Below are positions 25,741 to 35,887 of a DNA stretch of 64,000 bases, one piece after another. Position 1 is the first letter of the stretch. Every line of letters starts with the position of its first letter. Source of the DNA: Streptomyces venezuelae ATCC 10712 (lineage in GTDB: Bacteria > Actinomycetota > Actinomycetes > Streptomycetales > Streptomycetaceae). The stretch covers positions 1,364,001 through 1,428,000 of the forward strand of contig NZ_CP029197.1 in assembly GCF_008639165.1 (NCBI RefSeq), given 5' to 3'. Both the position numbers and the translations under genes were made by a program. The notes below the pieces were generated by a model, which had not been told where the DNA came from, did no database searches, and saw only the letters and a list, made by a program, of their open reading frames with translations.

Positions 25741-27102
25741 TTACATTCCGGCGATCAGCTTTTCGACGCGGTCGTCGACGGAACGGAACGGGTCCTTGCA
25801 CAACACCGTGCGCTGTGCCTGGTCGTTCAGCTTGAGGTGGACCCAGTCGACGGTGAAGTCCCGGCGCTGCTCCTGCGCGCGGCGGATGAAGTCGCCGCGG
25901 AGCCGGGCCCGAGTGGTCTGCGGGGGCACCGACTTGCCCTCGAAGATCTTGAGGTCATTGCAGATCCGGGCCGCCTGGCCGTTCTTCTGCAGCAGGTAGT
26001 AGAGCCCACGACGGCGGTGGATGTCGTGGTAGGCGAGGTCTATCTGCGCGACCCTCGGGTTCGACATGGTCATGTTGTGCTTGGTCCGGTAGCGCTCGAT
26101 GAGCCGGTGCTTCATGACCCAGTCGATCTCGGTCTCGATCTTGTCGAGCCGCTCGCTCTCGATCGCGTCGAGCGTACGGCCCCACAGCTCCAGGACCTGG
26201 GCGACGGTGCCGGACCGGATGCCGCGGCGGTCGACGAAGTCCACGGCCTTGTCGTAGTACTCGCGCTGGACCTCCAGGGCGGAGGCCTCGCGGCCGCTGG
26301 CGAGGCGGACCTTGCGCTGGCCGGTGATGTCGTGGCTGACCTCGCGGATGGCCCGGATGGGGTTCTCCAGGGTCAGGTCGCGCATCACCGTGCCCGCCTC
26401 GATCATGCGCAGCACCAGGTCGGTGGCGCCGACCTTGAGCAGCATGGTCGTCTCGGACATGTTCGAGTCGCCGACGATGACGTGCAGTCGGCGGTAGCGC
26501 TCGGCGTCCGCGTGCGGCTCGTCCCGGGTGTTGATGATCGGGCGCGAGCGGGTGGTGGCGGAGCTGACGCCCTCCCAGATGTGCTCGGCACGCTGGGAGA
26601 CGCAGAACACCGCGCCCCGGGGGGTCTGGAGGACCTTTCCCGCGCCGCAGATGAGCTGCCGGGTGACGAGGAACGGAATGAGGATGTCCGCGAGCCGGGA
26701 GAACTCTCCGTGACGGGCGACGAGATAGTTCTCGTGGCAGCCGTAGGAGTTTCCGGCCGAGTCGGTGTTGTTCTTGAAGAGGTAGACGTCGCCCGCGATT
26801 CCCTCCTCGTGCAGGCGGCGTTCGGCGTCGACGAGCAGGCCCTCGAGAATGCGCTCGCCGGCCTTGTCGTGGGTGACCAGTTCGGTCACGTTGTCGCATT
26901 CCGGTGTGGCGTATTCCGGATGCGATCCCACGTCGAGGTACAGGCGGGCGCCGTTCCGCAGGAAGACATTGCTGCTGCGGCCCCATGACACGACACGGCG
27001 GAAGAGGTAGCGCGCCACTTCGTCAGGAGACAGTCGGCGCTGTCCCCTGAACGTGCACGTGACGCCGTACTCGTTCTCCAGCCCGAAAATGCGGCGGTCC
27101 AT
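25741..27102 (-). CDS. pafA: Pup-protein ligase PafA
   Basis: This 453-residue enzyme phosphorylates the C-terminal Glu of Pup with ATP and transfers it to substrate lysines. It is a carboxylate-amine ligase related to glutamine synthetase. Metal and catalytic residues include Glu9 in FGLENEYG and the catalytic Asp57 in [33 protein letters not shown] and [20 protein letters not shown] match the family. Length is normal. It sits away from pup and prcBA, with an MFS gene and a LacI gene between. Confidence 0.97.
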   Translation of the reverse strand: MDRRIFGLENEYGVTCTFRGQRRLSPDEVARYLFRRVVSWGRSSNVFLRNGARLYLDVGSHPEYATPECDNVTELVTHDKAGERILEGLLVDAERRLHEEGIAGDVYLFKNNTDSAGNSYGCHENYLVARHGEFSRLADILIPFLVTRQLICGAGKVLQTPRGAVFCVSQRAEHIWEGVSSATTRSRPIINTRDEPHADAERYRRLHVIVGDSNMSETTMLLKVGATDLVLRMIEAGTVMRDLTLENPIRAIREVSHDITGQRKVRLASGREASALEVQREYYDKAVDFVDRRGIRSGTVAQVLELWGRTLDAIESERLDKIETEIDWVMKHRLIERYRTKHNMTMSNPRVAQIDLAYHDIHRRRGLYYLLQKNGQAARICNDLKIFEGKSVPPQTTRARLRGDFIRRAQEQRRDFTVDWVHLKLNDQAQRTVLCKDPFRSVDDRVEKLIAGM

Positions 27103-27171
27103 GTCTGAACATTACGCCTGACGGCCTGTGCTGAAACCGGGTTGGACGTTCCCGTTTCGATCATTTTCCGA

Positions 27172-28452
27172 TCAGCGCGTGTTCTTTTCGCCGGGTACGG
27201 AGTCGGGGGCGCCCGCCGGCACGGCGTGTCGGGCCCCGGCCTCGGGGTTTGTGGGGGCGGCGGGCGCGTCGAGGACGCGGCCGGTGGCGAGCAGGACGAC
27301 GAGGGCGATCAGGCCGCCCGCGCCGGCGACGGCGAATCCGGCGACCGTCCCCGCGAGTTCGACGGCGGGCCCGGCGGCCGCGGAGCCGAGGGCCGAGCCG
27401 ACGCCGAAGGTGGTGACCAGCCAGGAGAAGGCCTCGGTCACGGTGCCGCGCGGGGCGTGCCGGTCCACGACGATGAAGGCGCAGGCGAGGACGGGCGCCA
27501 GGAAGACGCCGGAGAGGACCGCGAGGCCGGTCATGGCGACGGGGCCGGGGGTGAGCACGAGCGGCAGGTAGCAGACGGCGAGGAGCAGGACGAGGACGCG
27601 CAGCCGCCGCTCGGGCGTCCCGGACCACTGCCGGGTGCCGTAGGCGACGCCGCCGAGGAGCGCGCCGAGGCCGAGGGCGGCCATCAGCCAGCCGTAGACG
27701 GAGGGGTCGCCCCGGTCGTCGGCGTAGGCGACGGCGGCGACGGTGATGGAGCCGAGGGCGAGGCCGACGAAGAAGAAGGACCCGAGGAGGGCGAGGAGGC
27801 CGGGCGAGCGCAGGGCGCCGAGCCAGTGGGCCTCGCGGGGCGCGGAGCGCCAGGCGCGGGAGGGCTCGGAGAGGACGACGGCGAGGGCGCCGAGGACGCC
27901 GAGGAGGTTGATGACGAGGAGGGCGGCGGCGGGCGACCAGAGGGAGACCAGGAGGGTCAGCAGCAGCGGGCCGACGGTGAACATGACCTCCTGGGCGACG
28001 GCGTCCAGGGCGTACGCCCGGTGGACCCGGTCCTCGCGGCCGAGGACGCTCGGCCACAGGGCCCGCAGCCCGCCCTCCAGGGGCGGGGTGAAGAGGCCCG
28101 CGACGAGGACGGCGGCGTAGGCGAGGGCGAGGTGGCCGATGCCGGTGAGGGCGAGCAGGGCCATGCCGAGGGCGGAGAGGACGGCGGCGGGCAGCTGGAC
28201 GCGGGGCTGGCCCTTGAGGTCGACGGCGCGGCCGAGGAGGGGCTGGCCGATCGCGGTGGCGACGCCGTAGGCGGCGATGAGGCCGCCGGCGAGGGTGTAG
28301 CTGCCGCCCTGGTCGCGGACGAAGAGGGTGAGGGCGATGGGTCCGACGCCGTTGGGGAGGCGCCCCACGAGGGTGCCGGCGAGCAGCCGGGCGGCGTGCG
28401 GCGCCCGGAGTATGTCGAGATAGCCGCCTCGTGCCGGGGCCTCGGTGGCCAT
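27172..28452 (-). CDS. MFS transporter
   Basis: This 426-residue protein has about twelve predicted membrane segments in two halves. The first half carries ARLLAGTLVGRLPNGVGPIA and PLLGRAVDLKGQPRV at the loop 2-3 motif. It resembles major-facilitator drug or sugar efflux proteins. It is divergent from a LacI regulator with two TACGTA sites between them, so it is probably repressed by that regulator. The substrate is unknown. It is not functionally tied to pupylation by anything in its sequence. Confidence 0.88.
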   Translation of the reverse strand: MATEAPARGGYLDILRAPHAARLLAGTLVGRLPNGVGPIALTLFVRDQGGSYTLAGGLIAAYGVATAIGQPLLGRAVDLKGQPRVQLPAAVLSALGMALLALTGIGHLALAYAAVLVAGLFTPPLEGGLRALWPSVLGREDRVHRAYALDAVAQEVMFTVGPLLLTLLVSLWSPAAALLVINLLGVLGALAVVLSEPSRAWRSAPREAHWLGALRSPGLLALLGSFFFVGLALGSITVAAVAYADDRGDPSVYGWLMAALGLGALLGGVAYGTRQWSGTPERRLRVLVLLLAVCYLPLVLTPGPVAMTGLAVLSGVFLAPVLACAFIVVDRHAPRGTVTEAFSWLVTTFGVGSALGSAAAGPAVELAGTVAGFAVAGAGGLIALVVLLATGRVLDAPAAPTNPEAGARHAVPAGAPDSVPGEKNTR

Positions 28453-28489
28453 GTGGTCCTCCCCTTCGCCTCGGACCGGGCCGAGGTTT

Positions 28490-28516
28490 TACGTATAACT
28501 TCCGTGGTCATACGTA
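28490..28516. promoter_or_regulatory. Candidate LacI operator: two TACGTA sites 21 bp apart
   Basis: TACGTAT at 28490-28496 and ATACGTA at 28510-28516 form an inverted repeat. Each also holds the self-complementary TACGTA with the central CG favoured by LacI proteins. The TACGTA sites start 21 bp apart, close to two helical turns, in the MFS-lacI gap. Confidence 0.6.
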
Positions 28517-28599
28517 CCATGTCGGCTGTGCGCGGGTCCACCCCGCGACCGGACCGCGGCCGAGACCGCGCACCCGGACCGTCCGACGCGGAGGCTTGT

Positions 28600-29619
28600 G
28601 TGCAGACCCCGGAGCCGCTCGGCGGCACCCGCCCCACCAGCCGGGACGTCGCCCGGACCGCCGGCGTCTCGCAGGCCACCGTCTCCCTCGTCCTCGGCGA
28701 CAAGTGGCGGGGCCGTGTGTCGGAACGCACCGCCGAAGCCGTACGGGAGGCCGCCCGGACCCTCGGCTACCGGCCCAACCTCGCCGCCCGCAACCTCCGG
28801 CTCGGCCGGACCCGTACGGCGCTCCTCGTCGTCCCCGCGCTCACGAACGAGTTCTTCGCCCACGTCTACACGGGCGCCGCCGCGGCGGCCGCGCGGCACG
28901 GCTTCGGCGTGGTCCTCTACCCCTCCCCCGACGGCCTGGGCCCGGCCAGGGACCCCTTCGCCTCGGCGCAGGCCGCCCTCGACGGGGTCATCGCCTCCTC
29001 GATGGCGACCGACGCGCTGGAGGCCTTCCGGGGCAGCGACCTCCCGCTCGTCATGCTGGACAGCGACCCGGCGGACCCCGGGGCGGCCGCCCATGTGAAC
29101 CTCGACGTCGCGGACGGGATGCGCCGGGTGACCGAGCACCTGCTGGAGCTCGGCCACCGCCGCTTCCTGCACCTGGCGTCCGCGGCCCCGTCCTGGACCT
29201 TCGACGTGCGGGCCGCCACCCTCGCCCACGCCCTGCGGGGCGCGGAGGTCCGCACCGTGCGCTCGCCGCTGAACGTCGCCGACGCCTGGGAGACCGCGCG
29301 GCTCGCCCTCGCCGCCCCCGGCCCCCGCCCGACGGCGGTGATCTGCGACGACGACATCCTCGCGGTGGGCGTCTGCAAGGCCGCGCGCCGGCTCGGGCTC
29401 CGGGTGCCCGAGGACCTGTCCGTCACGGGCTTCGACGACATGGCCCTGGCGACGGTGGTGGAGCCGGAGCTCACCACCGTGCGGCTGCCCGCCGAGGAGT
29501 TCGGCCGGCGGGGCATGGAGGCGCTCCTCGCCGTTCTCGCGGGCGATCCGCCCCCGCCCTACACGCTCCCCGTGACGCTGGCCGCCCGGGGCTCCTCGGG
29601 GCCCGTCCCGGCTTCCTGA
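28600..29619 (+). CDS. LacI-family transcriptional regulator
   Basis: This 339-residue protein has an N-terminal HTH (SRDVARTAGVSQATVSLVLG), hinge helix AARNLRLGRTRTALLVV, and a periplasmic-binding-like sensor domain ending in GFDDMALATVVEPELTTVRL. GTG 28600 follows GGAGG by five bases; the frame runs open far upstream. It is divergent from the MFS gene and convergent with prcA, sharing a bidirectional terminator. It probably regulates the MFS gene through the TACGTA pair; its ligand is unknown. Confidence 0.9.
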   Translation: MQTPEPLGGTRPTSRDVARTAGVSQATVSLVLGDKWRGRVSERTAEAVREAARTLGYRPNLAARNLRLGRTRTALLVVPALTNEFFAHVYTGAAAAAARHGFGVVLYPSPDGLGPARDPFASAQAALDGVIASSMATDALEAFRGSDLPLVMLDSDPADPGAAAHVNLDVADGMRRVTEHLLELGHRRFLHLASAAPSWTFDVRAATLAHALRGAEVRTVRSPLNVADAWETARLALAAPGPRPTAVICDDDILAVGVCKAARRLGLRVPEDLSVTGFDDMALATVVEPELTTVRLPAEEFGRRGMEALLAVLAGDPPPPYTLPVTLAARGSSGPVPAS

Positions 29620-29632
29620 GGGCGGACAGCGC

Positions 29633-29672
29633 GAAGGGGCCCCGGTGCGCCCGCGCGCACCGGAGCCCCTTC
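29633..29672. terminator. Bidirectional terminator between lacI and prcA
   Basis: Bases 29633-29650 pair with 29655-29672 (18 bp with one mismatch) around CCGC. It serves the convergent lacI and prcA genes. Confidence 0.85.
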
Positions 29673-29683
29673 GGGGCGGAGCT

Positions 29684-30436
29684 CTACTCCTCGGGAGCCT
29701 CGTCCGAGGGCTCGTCCGTCTTCGTGACCGCCGCGTTGTCCGCCTGCAGGAGGCGCGACAGCTGACGGCCGACGATCCGCTTGAACTTGCGCTGCTGCGG
29801 ACGCGTGCGGTCCAGGACCGCCACCTCCAGACGCTCCGCGGGGATCTCCCGCTCGCTGCCGTTGGTGTCCCGCGACAGGGCCTGCACGGCCAGCTTCAGC
29901 GCCTCGGCGAGGGACATCCCGTCGCGGTGCCGCTGGTCGAGGAAGGTGCCGATCTGCTCCGCGTTCCCGCCGACCGCGACCGAGCCGTGCTCGTCCACGA
30001 TCGAGCCGTCGTGCGGCAGCCGGTAGATCTGGTCGCCGGACGGCTCGGTGCCGACCTCGGCGACGACCAGCTCCACCTCGTACGGCTTCTCCCCCGCGCT
30101 GGAGAAGATCGTGCCGAGCGTCTGGGCGTAGACGTTGGCCAGGCCGCGCGCGGTGACGTCGTCCCGGTCGTACGTGTAGCCGCGCAGGTCGGCGTAGCGC
30201 ACGCCGCCGATGCGGAGGTTCTCGTACTCGTTGTACTTGCCGGCGGCGGCGAAGCCGATCCGGTCGTAGATCTCGCTGAACTTGTGCAGCGCGCGGGACG
30301 GGTTCTCACCGACGAAGACGATTCCGTCGGTGTACTGGAGGACGACGAGGCTGCGGCCTCGGGCGATGCCCTTGCGGGCGTACTCCGCCCGGTCGGCCAT
30401 GGCCTGCTGGGGTGAGACGTAGAACGGAGTGGACAC
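29684..30436 (-). CDS. prcA: 20S proteasome alpha subunit PrcA
   Basis: This 250-residue subunit forms the outer gating rings of the core particle. It has [20 protein letters not shown] at the N-terminus, which gates the pore, and lacks the catalytic Thr1. [18 protein letters not shown] and [20 protein letters not shown] match actinobacterial PrcA. The acidic C-terminus ([10 protein letters not shown]) is typical. GTG 30436 is the start, 47 bp after the prcB stop in the same transcript. Confidence 0.97.
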   Translation of the reverse strand: MSTPFYVSPQQAMADRAEYARKGIARGRSLVVLQYTDGIVFVGENPSRALHKFSEIYDRIGFAAAGKYNEYENLRIGGVRYADLRGYTYDRDDVTARGLANVYAQTLGTIFSSAGEKPYEVELVVAEVGTEPSGDQIYRLPHDGSIVDEHGSVAVGGNAEQIGTFLDQRHRDGMSLAEALKLAVQALSRDTNGSEREIPAERLEVAVLDRTRPQQRKFKRIVGRQLSRLLQADNAAVTKTDEPSDEAPEE

Positions 30437-30483
30437 CGGCGGTCCGTCCCTTTCTTCTGGGCTTCAGTCGGACGACGAGGGGG

Positions 30484-31323
30484 TCAGAGCAGCGCGGCGC
30501 GCGGCCCGTCGGGCTGCTCGAGACGCCGCTCGGTGACCGACCGGGCGAGCGCGGAGGACTCGGCCTCCGAGAGCCTGCGGAAACCCTCTTCCGTGATGAC
30601 CGTGACGATCGGGAAGATCCGGCGCGCCATGTCCGGGCCGCCCGTCGCCGAGTCGTCGTCCGCCGCGTCGTACAGCGCCTGCACGACCAGGGTGGTGGCC
30701 TGCTCCTCGGTGAGGTCGGCGCGGTACAGCTTCTTCATCGACCCGCGCGCGAAGATCGAGCCGGAGCCCGTGGCGGCGTACCCCTGCTCCTCGGAGCGGC
30801 CGCCGGTCACGTCGTAGGAGAAGATCCGGCCCTTCTCCTTGCCCTCGTCCCAGCCCGCGAAGAGCGGCACGACGGCGAGTCCCTGCATGGCCATGCCGAG
30901 GTTGCCGCGGATCATGGTGGAGAGACGGTTCGCCTTGCCCTCCAGGGAGAGCGTGACGCCCTCCACCTTCTCGAAGTGCTCCAGCTCCAGCTGGAAGAGC
31001 TTGACCATCTCCACGGCCAGTCCGGCGGTGCCGGCGATGCCGACGGCGGAGTACTCGTCGGCCGGGAAGACCTTCTCGATGTCCCGCTGGGCGATCATGT
31101 TGCCCATGGTGGCCCGGCGGTCACCGGCGAGCACGACCCCGCCGGCGAACGTGGCGGCGACGATGGTCGTCCCGTGCGGGGCCTCGACGATCCCCTCGGG
31201 CAGCTTGCGGCCGGACGGCAGCAGCTCCGGCGAGTGGTCCGCCAGGAAGTCGAGGAACGAGGACGAGCCCGGCGTCAGGAAGGCCGCCGGCAGACGCCCG
31301 GTGCTACGAGGGTTGGCTTCCAC
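30484..31323 (-). CDS. prcB: 20S proteasome beta subunit PrcB (catalytic)
   Basis: This 279-residue proenzyme has a propeptide of 51 residues ending in EAPHG. Autocleavage exposes Thr52 of [11 protein letters not shown] as the N-terminal nucleophile, and GDRRATMG and [14 protein letters not shown] follow as in the family. GTG 31323 is chosen over the longer open frame because GGAAGGA lies upstream. It degrades pupylated proteins delivered by Mpa/ARC. A strong hairpin separates it from pup. Confidence 0.97.
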   Translation of the reverse strand: MEANPRSTGRLPAAFLTPGSSSFLDFLADHSPELLPSGRKLPEGIVEAPHGTTIVAATFAGGVVLAGDRRATMGNMIAQRDIEKVFPADEYSAVGIAGTAGLAVEMVKLFQLELEHFEKVEGVTLSLEGKANRLSTMIRGNLGMAMQGLAVVPLFAGWDEGKEKGRIFSYDVTGGRSEEQGYAATGSGSIFARGSMKKLYRADLTEEQATTLVVQALYDAADDDSATGGPDMARRIFPIVTVITEEGFRRLSEAESSALARSVTERRLEQPDGPRAALL

Positions 31324-31414
31324 GCGATTCCTTCCGGGTGGGAGAGTCGGCCCGCCGTGCGGAGCGCCGGCCGATCTTGGTTGCTGTGCACGGACCTTAC
31401 CCGTGCCACCGCTT

Positions 31415-31466
31415 GTCATCCGTCCCCGGGCCCACGGCTTTCGCCGGGGCTCCGGGGACGGAGGAC
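31415..31466 (-). terminator. Strong hairpin between pup and prcB
   Basis: A stem of 15 positions with one mismatch (31415-31429 with 31452-31466) lies in the pup-prcB gap. It could terminate part of the transcripts after pup or protect the pup mRNA end. Confidence 0.65.
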
Positions 31467-31484
31467 GACAGGTGCGCGGAGCGG

Positions 31485-31697
31485 CTACTCGCCGCCCTTT
31501 TGCACGAACGACCGGACGAAGTCCTCGGCGTTCTCCTCGAGCACGTCGTCGATCTCGTCCAGGACGGAGTCCACGTCGTCGCTCAGCTTCTCCTGGCGCT
31601 CCTTGAGGTCGGAGCTCGCCTCCGTGGTGGTCTCCTCGACCTCCTCCGTGGAACGCGTCGCCTTCTGCTGTCCGCCGCCGGTGTCCTTGGTCGCCAT
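31485..31697 (-). CDS. pup: Prokaryotic ubiquitin-like protein Pup
   Basis: This 70-residue intrinsically disordered protein tags substrates for the proteasome. It starts [16 protein letters not shown] and has the helical [20 protein letters not shown] segment that binds the Mpa coiled coil, ending in [11 protein letters not shown]. The last residue is Glu, so PafA can use it without deamidation by Dop. ATG 31697 is preceded by GAGGG; an in-frame GTG at 31706 would add three residues. Confidence 0.97.
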   Translation of the reverse strand: MATKDTGGGQQKATRSTEEVEETTTEASSDLKERQEKLSDDVDSVLDEIDDVLEENAEDFVRSFVQKGGE

Positions 31698-31857
31698 ATC
31701 CCTCACCCCGCTCGAATCGGCCCCGCTCGGTTGAGTCCGTACAAGATCAGACCCTATAGGGCGGGTCCGACATCGGCCCCGCAGTTTTCAGAACGTCCGG
31801 GCACTGATCCCATGATTCCCAGTGCGGGGGCATTTCAGGCCCGGATCGGCCACGCGA

Positions 31858-33369
31858 TCAGCCGCCGGAGAGCACGCGGACCAGTTCCTCGGCGGTCCGG
31901 CAGCGGTCCAGGAGCGATTTCACGTGGGCCTTCGTGCCGCGCAGCGGCTCCAGGGTCGGGACGCGCTGGAGCGAGTCCCGGCCGGGCAGGTCGAAGATCA
32001 CCGAGTCCCAGGAGGCCGCCGCGACGTCGTCGGCGTACTGCTCCAGACAGCGGCCCCGGAAATAGGCCCTGGTGTCCTCAGGAGGCGCCGTCTCGGCCCG
32101 CTCCACCTCGGCCTCGTCCAGCAGCCGCTTCATGCGCCCACGGGCCGCCAGACGGTTGTAGAGGCCCTTGTCGGGGCGTACGTCCGCGTACTGGAGGTCC
32201 ACCAGGTGCAGCCGGGCGGCGTCCCAGTCGAGGTTGTCCCGGCGCCGGTAGCCCTCCATGAGCTCCCGCTTGGCGATCCAGTCGAGCTCGCCGGCCAGGC
32301 TCATCGGGTCGTTCTCGAGCCGGTTGAGCGTGTCCTCCCAGCGGACCAGGACGTCCTTGGTCTGCTCGTCGGCGTCCGCCCCGTACCGCTCCTCGACGTA
32401 CTTCCTGGCCAGCTCGAAGTACTCCATCTGGAGCTGTACTGCGGTGAGTGTGCGGCCGCTGCGGAGCGTGATCAGGTACTGGAGCGTCGGGTCGTGCGAG
32501 ACCTGGTGGAGGGTGCGCACGGGCTGGTCGACGGCGAGGTCGACGGTGATGAAGCCGTCCTCGATCATCGAAAGGACCAGCGCGGTCGTGCCCAGCTTCA
32601 GATAGGTCGAGATCTCCGACAGGTTCGCGTCGCCGATGATCACGTGCAGGCGGCGGTACTTCTCGGCGTCGGCGTGCGGCTCGTCCCGGGTGTTGATGAT
32701 GGGCCGCTTCAGGGTGGTCTCCAGACCCACCTCGACCTCGAAGTAGTCGGCGCGCTGGCTGATCTGGAAGCCGTTCTCCCGGCCGTCCTGGCCGATTCCG
32801 ACCCGTCCGGCGCCGGTCACGACCTGGCGCGAGACGAAGAACGGGGTCAGGTGGCGCACGATGTCCGAGAAGGGGGTCTCCCGCTTCATCAGGTAGTTCT
32901 CGTGCGTGCCGTAGGAGGCGCCCTTGTTGTCGGTGTTGTTCTTGTAGAGGTGGATCGGCTGGGCCCCGGGGAGCTGGGCGGCCCGCTCGGCGGCCTCCGC
33001 CATGATCCGCTCGCCGGCCTTGTCCCAGAGGACGGCGTCGCGCGGGTTGGTGACCTCGGGGGCGCTGTACTCGGGGTGGGCGTGGTCCACGTAGAGGCGG
33101 GCCCCGTTGGTGAGGATCACGTTGGCCAGGCCGATGTCCTCGTCGGTGAGCTGGCTGGAGTCGGCCACCTCGCGGGCGAGGTCGAAGCCGCGGGCGTCCC
33201 GCAGCGGGTTCTCCTCCTCGAAGTCCCAGCGGGCGCGGCGCGCCCGGTGCATCGCCGCCGCGTAGGCGTTGACGATCTGGGACGAGGTGAGCATGGCATT
33301 GGCGTTCGGGTGTCCCGGGACGGAGATCCCGTACTCCGTCTCGATGCCCATTACTCGCCGTACGGTCAT
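31858..33369 (-). CDS. dop: Depupylase/Pup deamidase Dop
   Basis: This 503-residue paralogue of PafA removes Pup from substrates. Catalytic residues include Glu10 in MGIETEYG and Asp95 in [53 protein letters not shown] and the Dop-specific insert around residues 45-80 distinguish it from PafA. ATG 33369 follows AAGGAGG. Because Pup already ends in Glu here, the deamidase activity may be unnecessary and depupylation is probably its main job. It lies between mpa and pup. Confidence 0.96.
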   Translation of the reverse strand: MTVRRVMGIETEYGISVPGHPNANAMLTSSQIVNAYAAAMHRARRARWDFEEENPLRDARGFDLAREVADSSQLTDEDIGLANVILTNGARLYVDHAHPEYSAPEVTNPRDAVLWDKAGERIMAEAAERAAQLPGAQPIHLYKNNTDNKGASYGTHENYLMKRETPFSDIVRHLTPFFVSRQVVTGAGRVGIGQDGRENGFQISQRADYFEVEVGLETTLKRPIINTRDEPHADAEKYRRLHVIIGDANLSEISTYLKLGTTALVLSMIEDGFITVDLAVDQPVRTLHQVSHDPTLQYLITLRSGRTLTAVQLQMEYFELARKYVEERYGADADEQTKDVLVRWEDTLNRLENDPMSLAGELDWIAKRELMEGYRRRDNLDWDAARLHLVDLQYADVRPDKGLYNRLAARGRMKRLLDEAEVERAETAPPEDTRAYFRGRCLEQYADDVAAASWDSVIFDLPGRDSLQRVPTLEPLRGTKAHVKSLLDRCRTAEELVRVLSGG

Positions 33370-33505
33370 GCGGCCCTCCTTGCCCGGCGGCGCTCACTGT
33401 GCGCGACTCGGCGGTACCGATGAGCCTAGAGCGGCTCCGCGCTGGTGGGGAGATCAGTTTGCGTATTTCCCTGTGATGCCGGGGGAAATGCTGGATGGAA
33501 TGCGT

Positions 33506-33542
33506 CGGCTGCGGATGCCCGGTTTCCGGACATCCGCAGCCG
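33506..33542 (-). terminator. Hairpin terminator downstream of mpa
   Basis: A perfect 12-bp stem (33506-33517 with 33531-33542) with an inner CCGG-TTT-CCGG stem lies just after the mpa stop. It would separate mpa from dop, 180 bp away. Confidence 0.75.
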
Positions 33543-33551
33543 GTGGGCGTT

Positions 33552-35318
33552 TTACAGGTACTGACCGGTATTGGCCACCGTGTCGATGGAGCGCCCGGTG
33601 TCCGCGCCCTGCTTTCCGGTGACGAGCGTGCGGATGAACACGATCCGCTCGCCCTTCTTTCCGGAGATCCTGGCCCAGTCGTCGGGGTTGGTGGTGTTGG
33701 GCAGGTCCTCGTTCTCCTTGAACTCGTCCACGCACGCCTGGAGGAGGTGGGAGACCCGGATGCCCTTCTGGTTGTGGTCGAGGAAGGCCTTGATGGCCAT
33801 CTTCTTGGCCCGGTCGACGATGTTCTGGATCATCGCGCCGGAGTTGAAGTCCTTGAAGTAGAGGACTTCCTTGTCGCCGTTGGCGTACGTGACTTCGAGG
33901 AAGCGGTTCTCCTCGGATTCGGCGTACATCTGCTCGACGACGGACTGGATCATCCCGTGGGCGGCGGCGGCCTTGGAGCCGCTGTGCTCGGAGATGTCGT
34001 CGGCGTGCAGCGGCAGGGTGGCGGTGAGGTACTTCGCGAAGATGTCCTTCGCGGCCTCCGCGTCCGGACGCTCGATCTTGATCTTGACGTCGAGCCGGCC
34101 GGGTCGCAGGATCGCGGGGTCGATCATGTCCTCGCGGTTGGAGGCGCCGATGACGATGACGTTCTCCAGGCCCTCCACACCGTCGATCTCGGCGAGCAGC
34201 TGCGGGACGATGGTGTTCTCCACGTCCGAGCTGACACCGGAGCCGCGGGTGCGGAAGAGGGATTCCATCTCGTCGAAGAAGACGATGACGGGGGTGCCCT
34301 CGCTCGCCTTCTCCCGGGCACGCTGGAAGACGAGGCGGATGTGCCGCTCGGTCTCACCGACGTACTTGTTGAGGAGCTCGGGGCCCTTGATGTTGAGGAA
34401 GTAGGACTTCCCCGCGGGCTGTCCGGTCACCTCGGCGACCTTCTTGGCCAGGGAGTTGGCCACGGCCTTCGCGATCAGCGTCTTGCCGCAGCCGGGCGGG
34501 CCGTAGAGCAGGATGCCCTTGGGCGGCCGCAGTTCGTGCTCCTTGAAGAGGTCCGGGTAGAGGTACGGGAGCTCGACCGCGTCGCGGATCAGCTCGATCT
34601 GGTTGCCCAGACCGCCGATCTTGTCGTAGTCGACGTCCGGGACCTCTTCCAGAACGAGCTCTTCGACCTCGCTCTTGGGGACCACCTCGTACACGTAGCC
34701 CGAGCGGGAGTCGAGCAGCAGGGCGTCGCCGGGGCGGATGGTGACGTCCAGCAGAGGCTCGGCGAGCCTCACCACCCGCTCCTCGTCGGTGTGCCCGACC
34801 ACCAGGGCCCGCTCGCCGTCCTCCAGGATCTCCTTGAGGGTGACGATGTCCCCGGCGCGCTCGAACTCCATGGCCTCGACCACGTTGAGCGCTTCGTTGA
34901 GCATGACTTCCTGGCCGCGCTTGAGCTCTTCGAGCTCGATGCTCGGGCTGACGTTCACCCGGAGCTTGCGGCCCCCGGTGAAGATGTCGCACGTGCCGTC
35001 CTCGTTCGCCTGCAGGAAGACACCGAAGCCGGCCGGCGGCTGCGCGAGCCGGTCGACCTCTTCCTTGAGGGCCACGATCTGGTCTCGGGCCTCACGGAGC
35101 GTGTTCGCCAGGCGCTCGTTCTGCGCGGACACGCCGGCCAGGTTGGTCTGCAGCTCGACGATCCGCTCTTCGAGAATCCTCGTGTGTCGCGGAGAGTCGG
35201 CGAGCTTGCGGCGCAGGACGGCGATTTCCTGCTCGAGATAGGCAACCTGACCGGCGGGGTCTTCAGACCCCCGCCCCGGCCGGATGCCGCGGTTGATGTC
35301 GTCGTCGTGGGCTGCCAC
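33552..35318 (-). CDS. mpa: Proteasome-associated AAA+ ATPase Mpa/ARC
   Basis: This 588-residue ring ATPase binds Pup and unfolds tagged proteins into the 20S core. The N-terminal coiled coil (about residues 20-75) is followed by two OB-like domains and an AAA+ domain with Walker [10 protein letters not shown], Walker [12 protein letters not shown] and the arginine-finger region. The C-terminus ends in GQYL, the penultimate-Tyr motif that docks in the proteasome alpha ring. GTG 35318 gives the usual 588-residue length; upstream TTG 35336 and GTG 35327 are also in frame. In Streptomyces it is usually called arc. Confidence 0.96.
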   Translation of the reverse strand: MAAHDDDINRGIRPGRGSEDPAGQVAYLEQEIAVLRRKLADSPRHTRILEERIVELQTNLAGVSAQNERLANTLREARDQIVALKEEVDRLAQPPAGFGVFLQANEDGTCDIFTGGRKLRVNVSPSIELEELKRGQEVMLNEALNVVEAMEFERAGDIVTLKEILEDGERALVVGHTDEERVVRLAEPLLDVTIRPGDALLLDSRSGYVYEVVPKSEVEELVLEEVPDVDYDKIGGLGNQIELIRDAVELPYLYPDLFKEHELRPPKGILLYGPPGCGKTLIAKAVANSLAKKVAEVTGQPAGKSYFLNIKGPELLNKYVGETERHIRLVFQRAREKASEGTPVIVFFDEMESLFRTRGSGVSSDVENTIVPQLLAEIDGVEGLENVIVIGASNREDMIDPAILRPGRLDVKIKIERPDAEAAKDIFAKYLTATLPLHADDISEHSGSKAAAAHGMIQSVVEQMYAESEENRFLEVTYANGDKEVLYFKDFNSGAMIQNIVDRAKKMAIKAFLDHNQKGIRVSHLLQACVDEFKENEDLPNTTNPDDWARISGKKGERIVFIRTLVTGKQGADTGRSIDTVANTGQYL

Positions 35319-35356
35319 GGTCCTCACCTCCTCCAAGGGGAGCTGGACGCTTCCTG

Positions 35357-35384
35357 ACCCTACCTGCGTGGGTGGTGATTGAAA
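35357..35384 (-). promoter_or_regulatory. Possible mpa promoter
   Basis: On the minus strand TTTCAA (35379-35384) and TAGGGT (35357-35362) are 16 bp apart, about 40 bp upstream of the mpa start. The match is moderate. Confidence 0.3.
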
Positions 35385-35571
35385 CCCCTAGATCAAAAAG
35401 ACTCCGAGGTGTGTCCGATCTTCACCCTTGCGCTTCCCCTCTCGCCAGGGGAATACCCACCCTTCACGGCTTGAAAGCGGTCGGAGGTATCGTCGTCATG
35501 GGTCAACACCCGCCAGAGGCGGGTGGACTTACCCGCGAGAAGCGAAACGCGTAGCAGAAACGGCAGGGGAT

Positions 35572-35883
35572 ATGACCGTGCAGCACGAGGCTCCGTCCAC
35601 GGGCGCCGCAGAGGCGCTGGAGGTCTGGATCGACCAGGACCTGTGCACCGGGGACGGGATCTGCGCGCAGTACGCCCCCGAGGTCTTCGAGCTGGACATC
35701 GACGGGCTCGCTTATGTGAAGAGCGCCGACGACGAGCTGCTCCAGGACGCCGGTGCCACGACCCCGGTGCCGCTGCCGCTGCTCCAGGACGTGGTGGACT
35801 CGGCGAAGGAGTGCCCGGGCGACTGCATCCATGTGCGGCGGGTCGCGGACAAGGTCGAGGTGTACGGCCCCGACGCGGAGTGA
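35572..35883 (+). CDS. Ferredoxin, single-cluster type
   Basis: This 103-residue electron carrier has LEVWIDQDLCTGDGICAQYAP and later AKECPGDCIHV. The Cys pattern C-x5-C and C-P-x2-C fits the small actinobacterial [3Fe-4S] or [4Fe-4S] ferredoxins. ATG 35572 is preceded by an AGGGG stretch. It is divergent from mpa. No oxidoreductase is adjacent, so its partner is unknown; the P450 19 kb away is only one candidate. Confidence 0.85.
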   Translation: MTVQHEAPSTGAAEALEVWIDQDLCTGDGICAQYAPEVFELDIDGLAYVKSADDELLQDAGATTPVPLPLLQDVVDSAKECPGDCIHVRRVADKVEVYGPDAE

Positions 35884-35887
35884 CGGG

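Noticed and set aside
35572-35883. Ferredoxin as redox partner of the P450
   Set aside because: The genes are about 19 kb apart on opposite strands, so genetic linkage does not support it, though it is not excluded.
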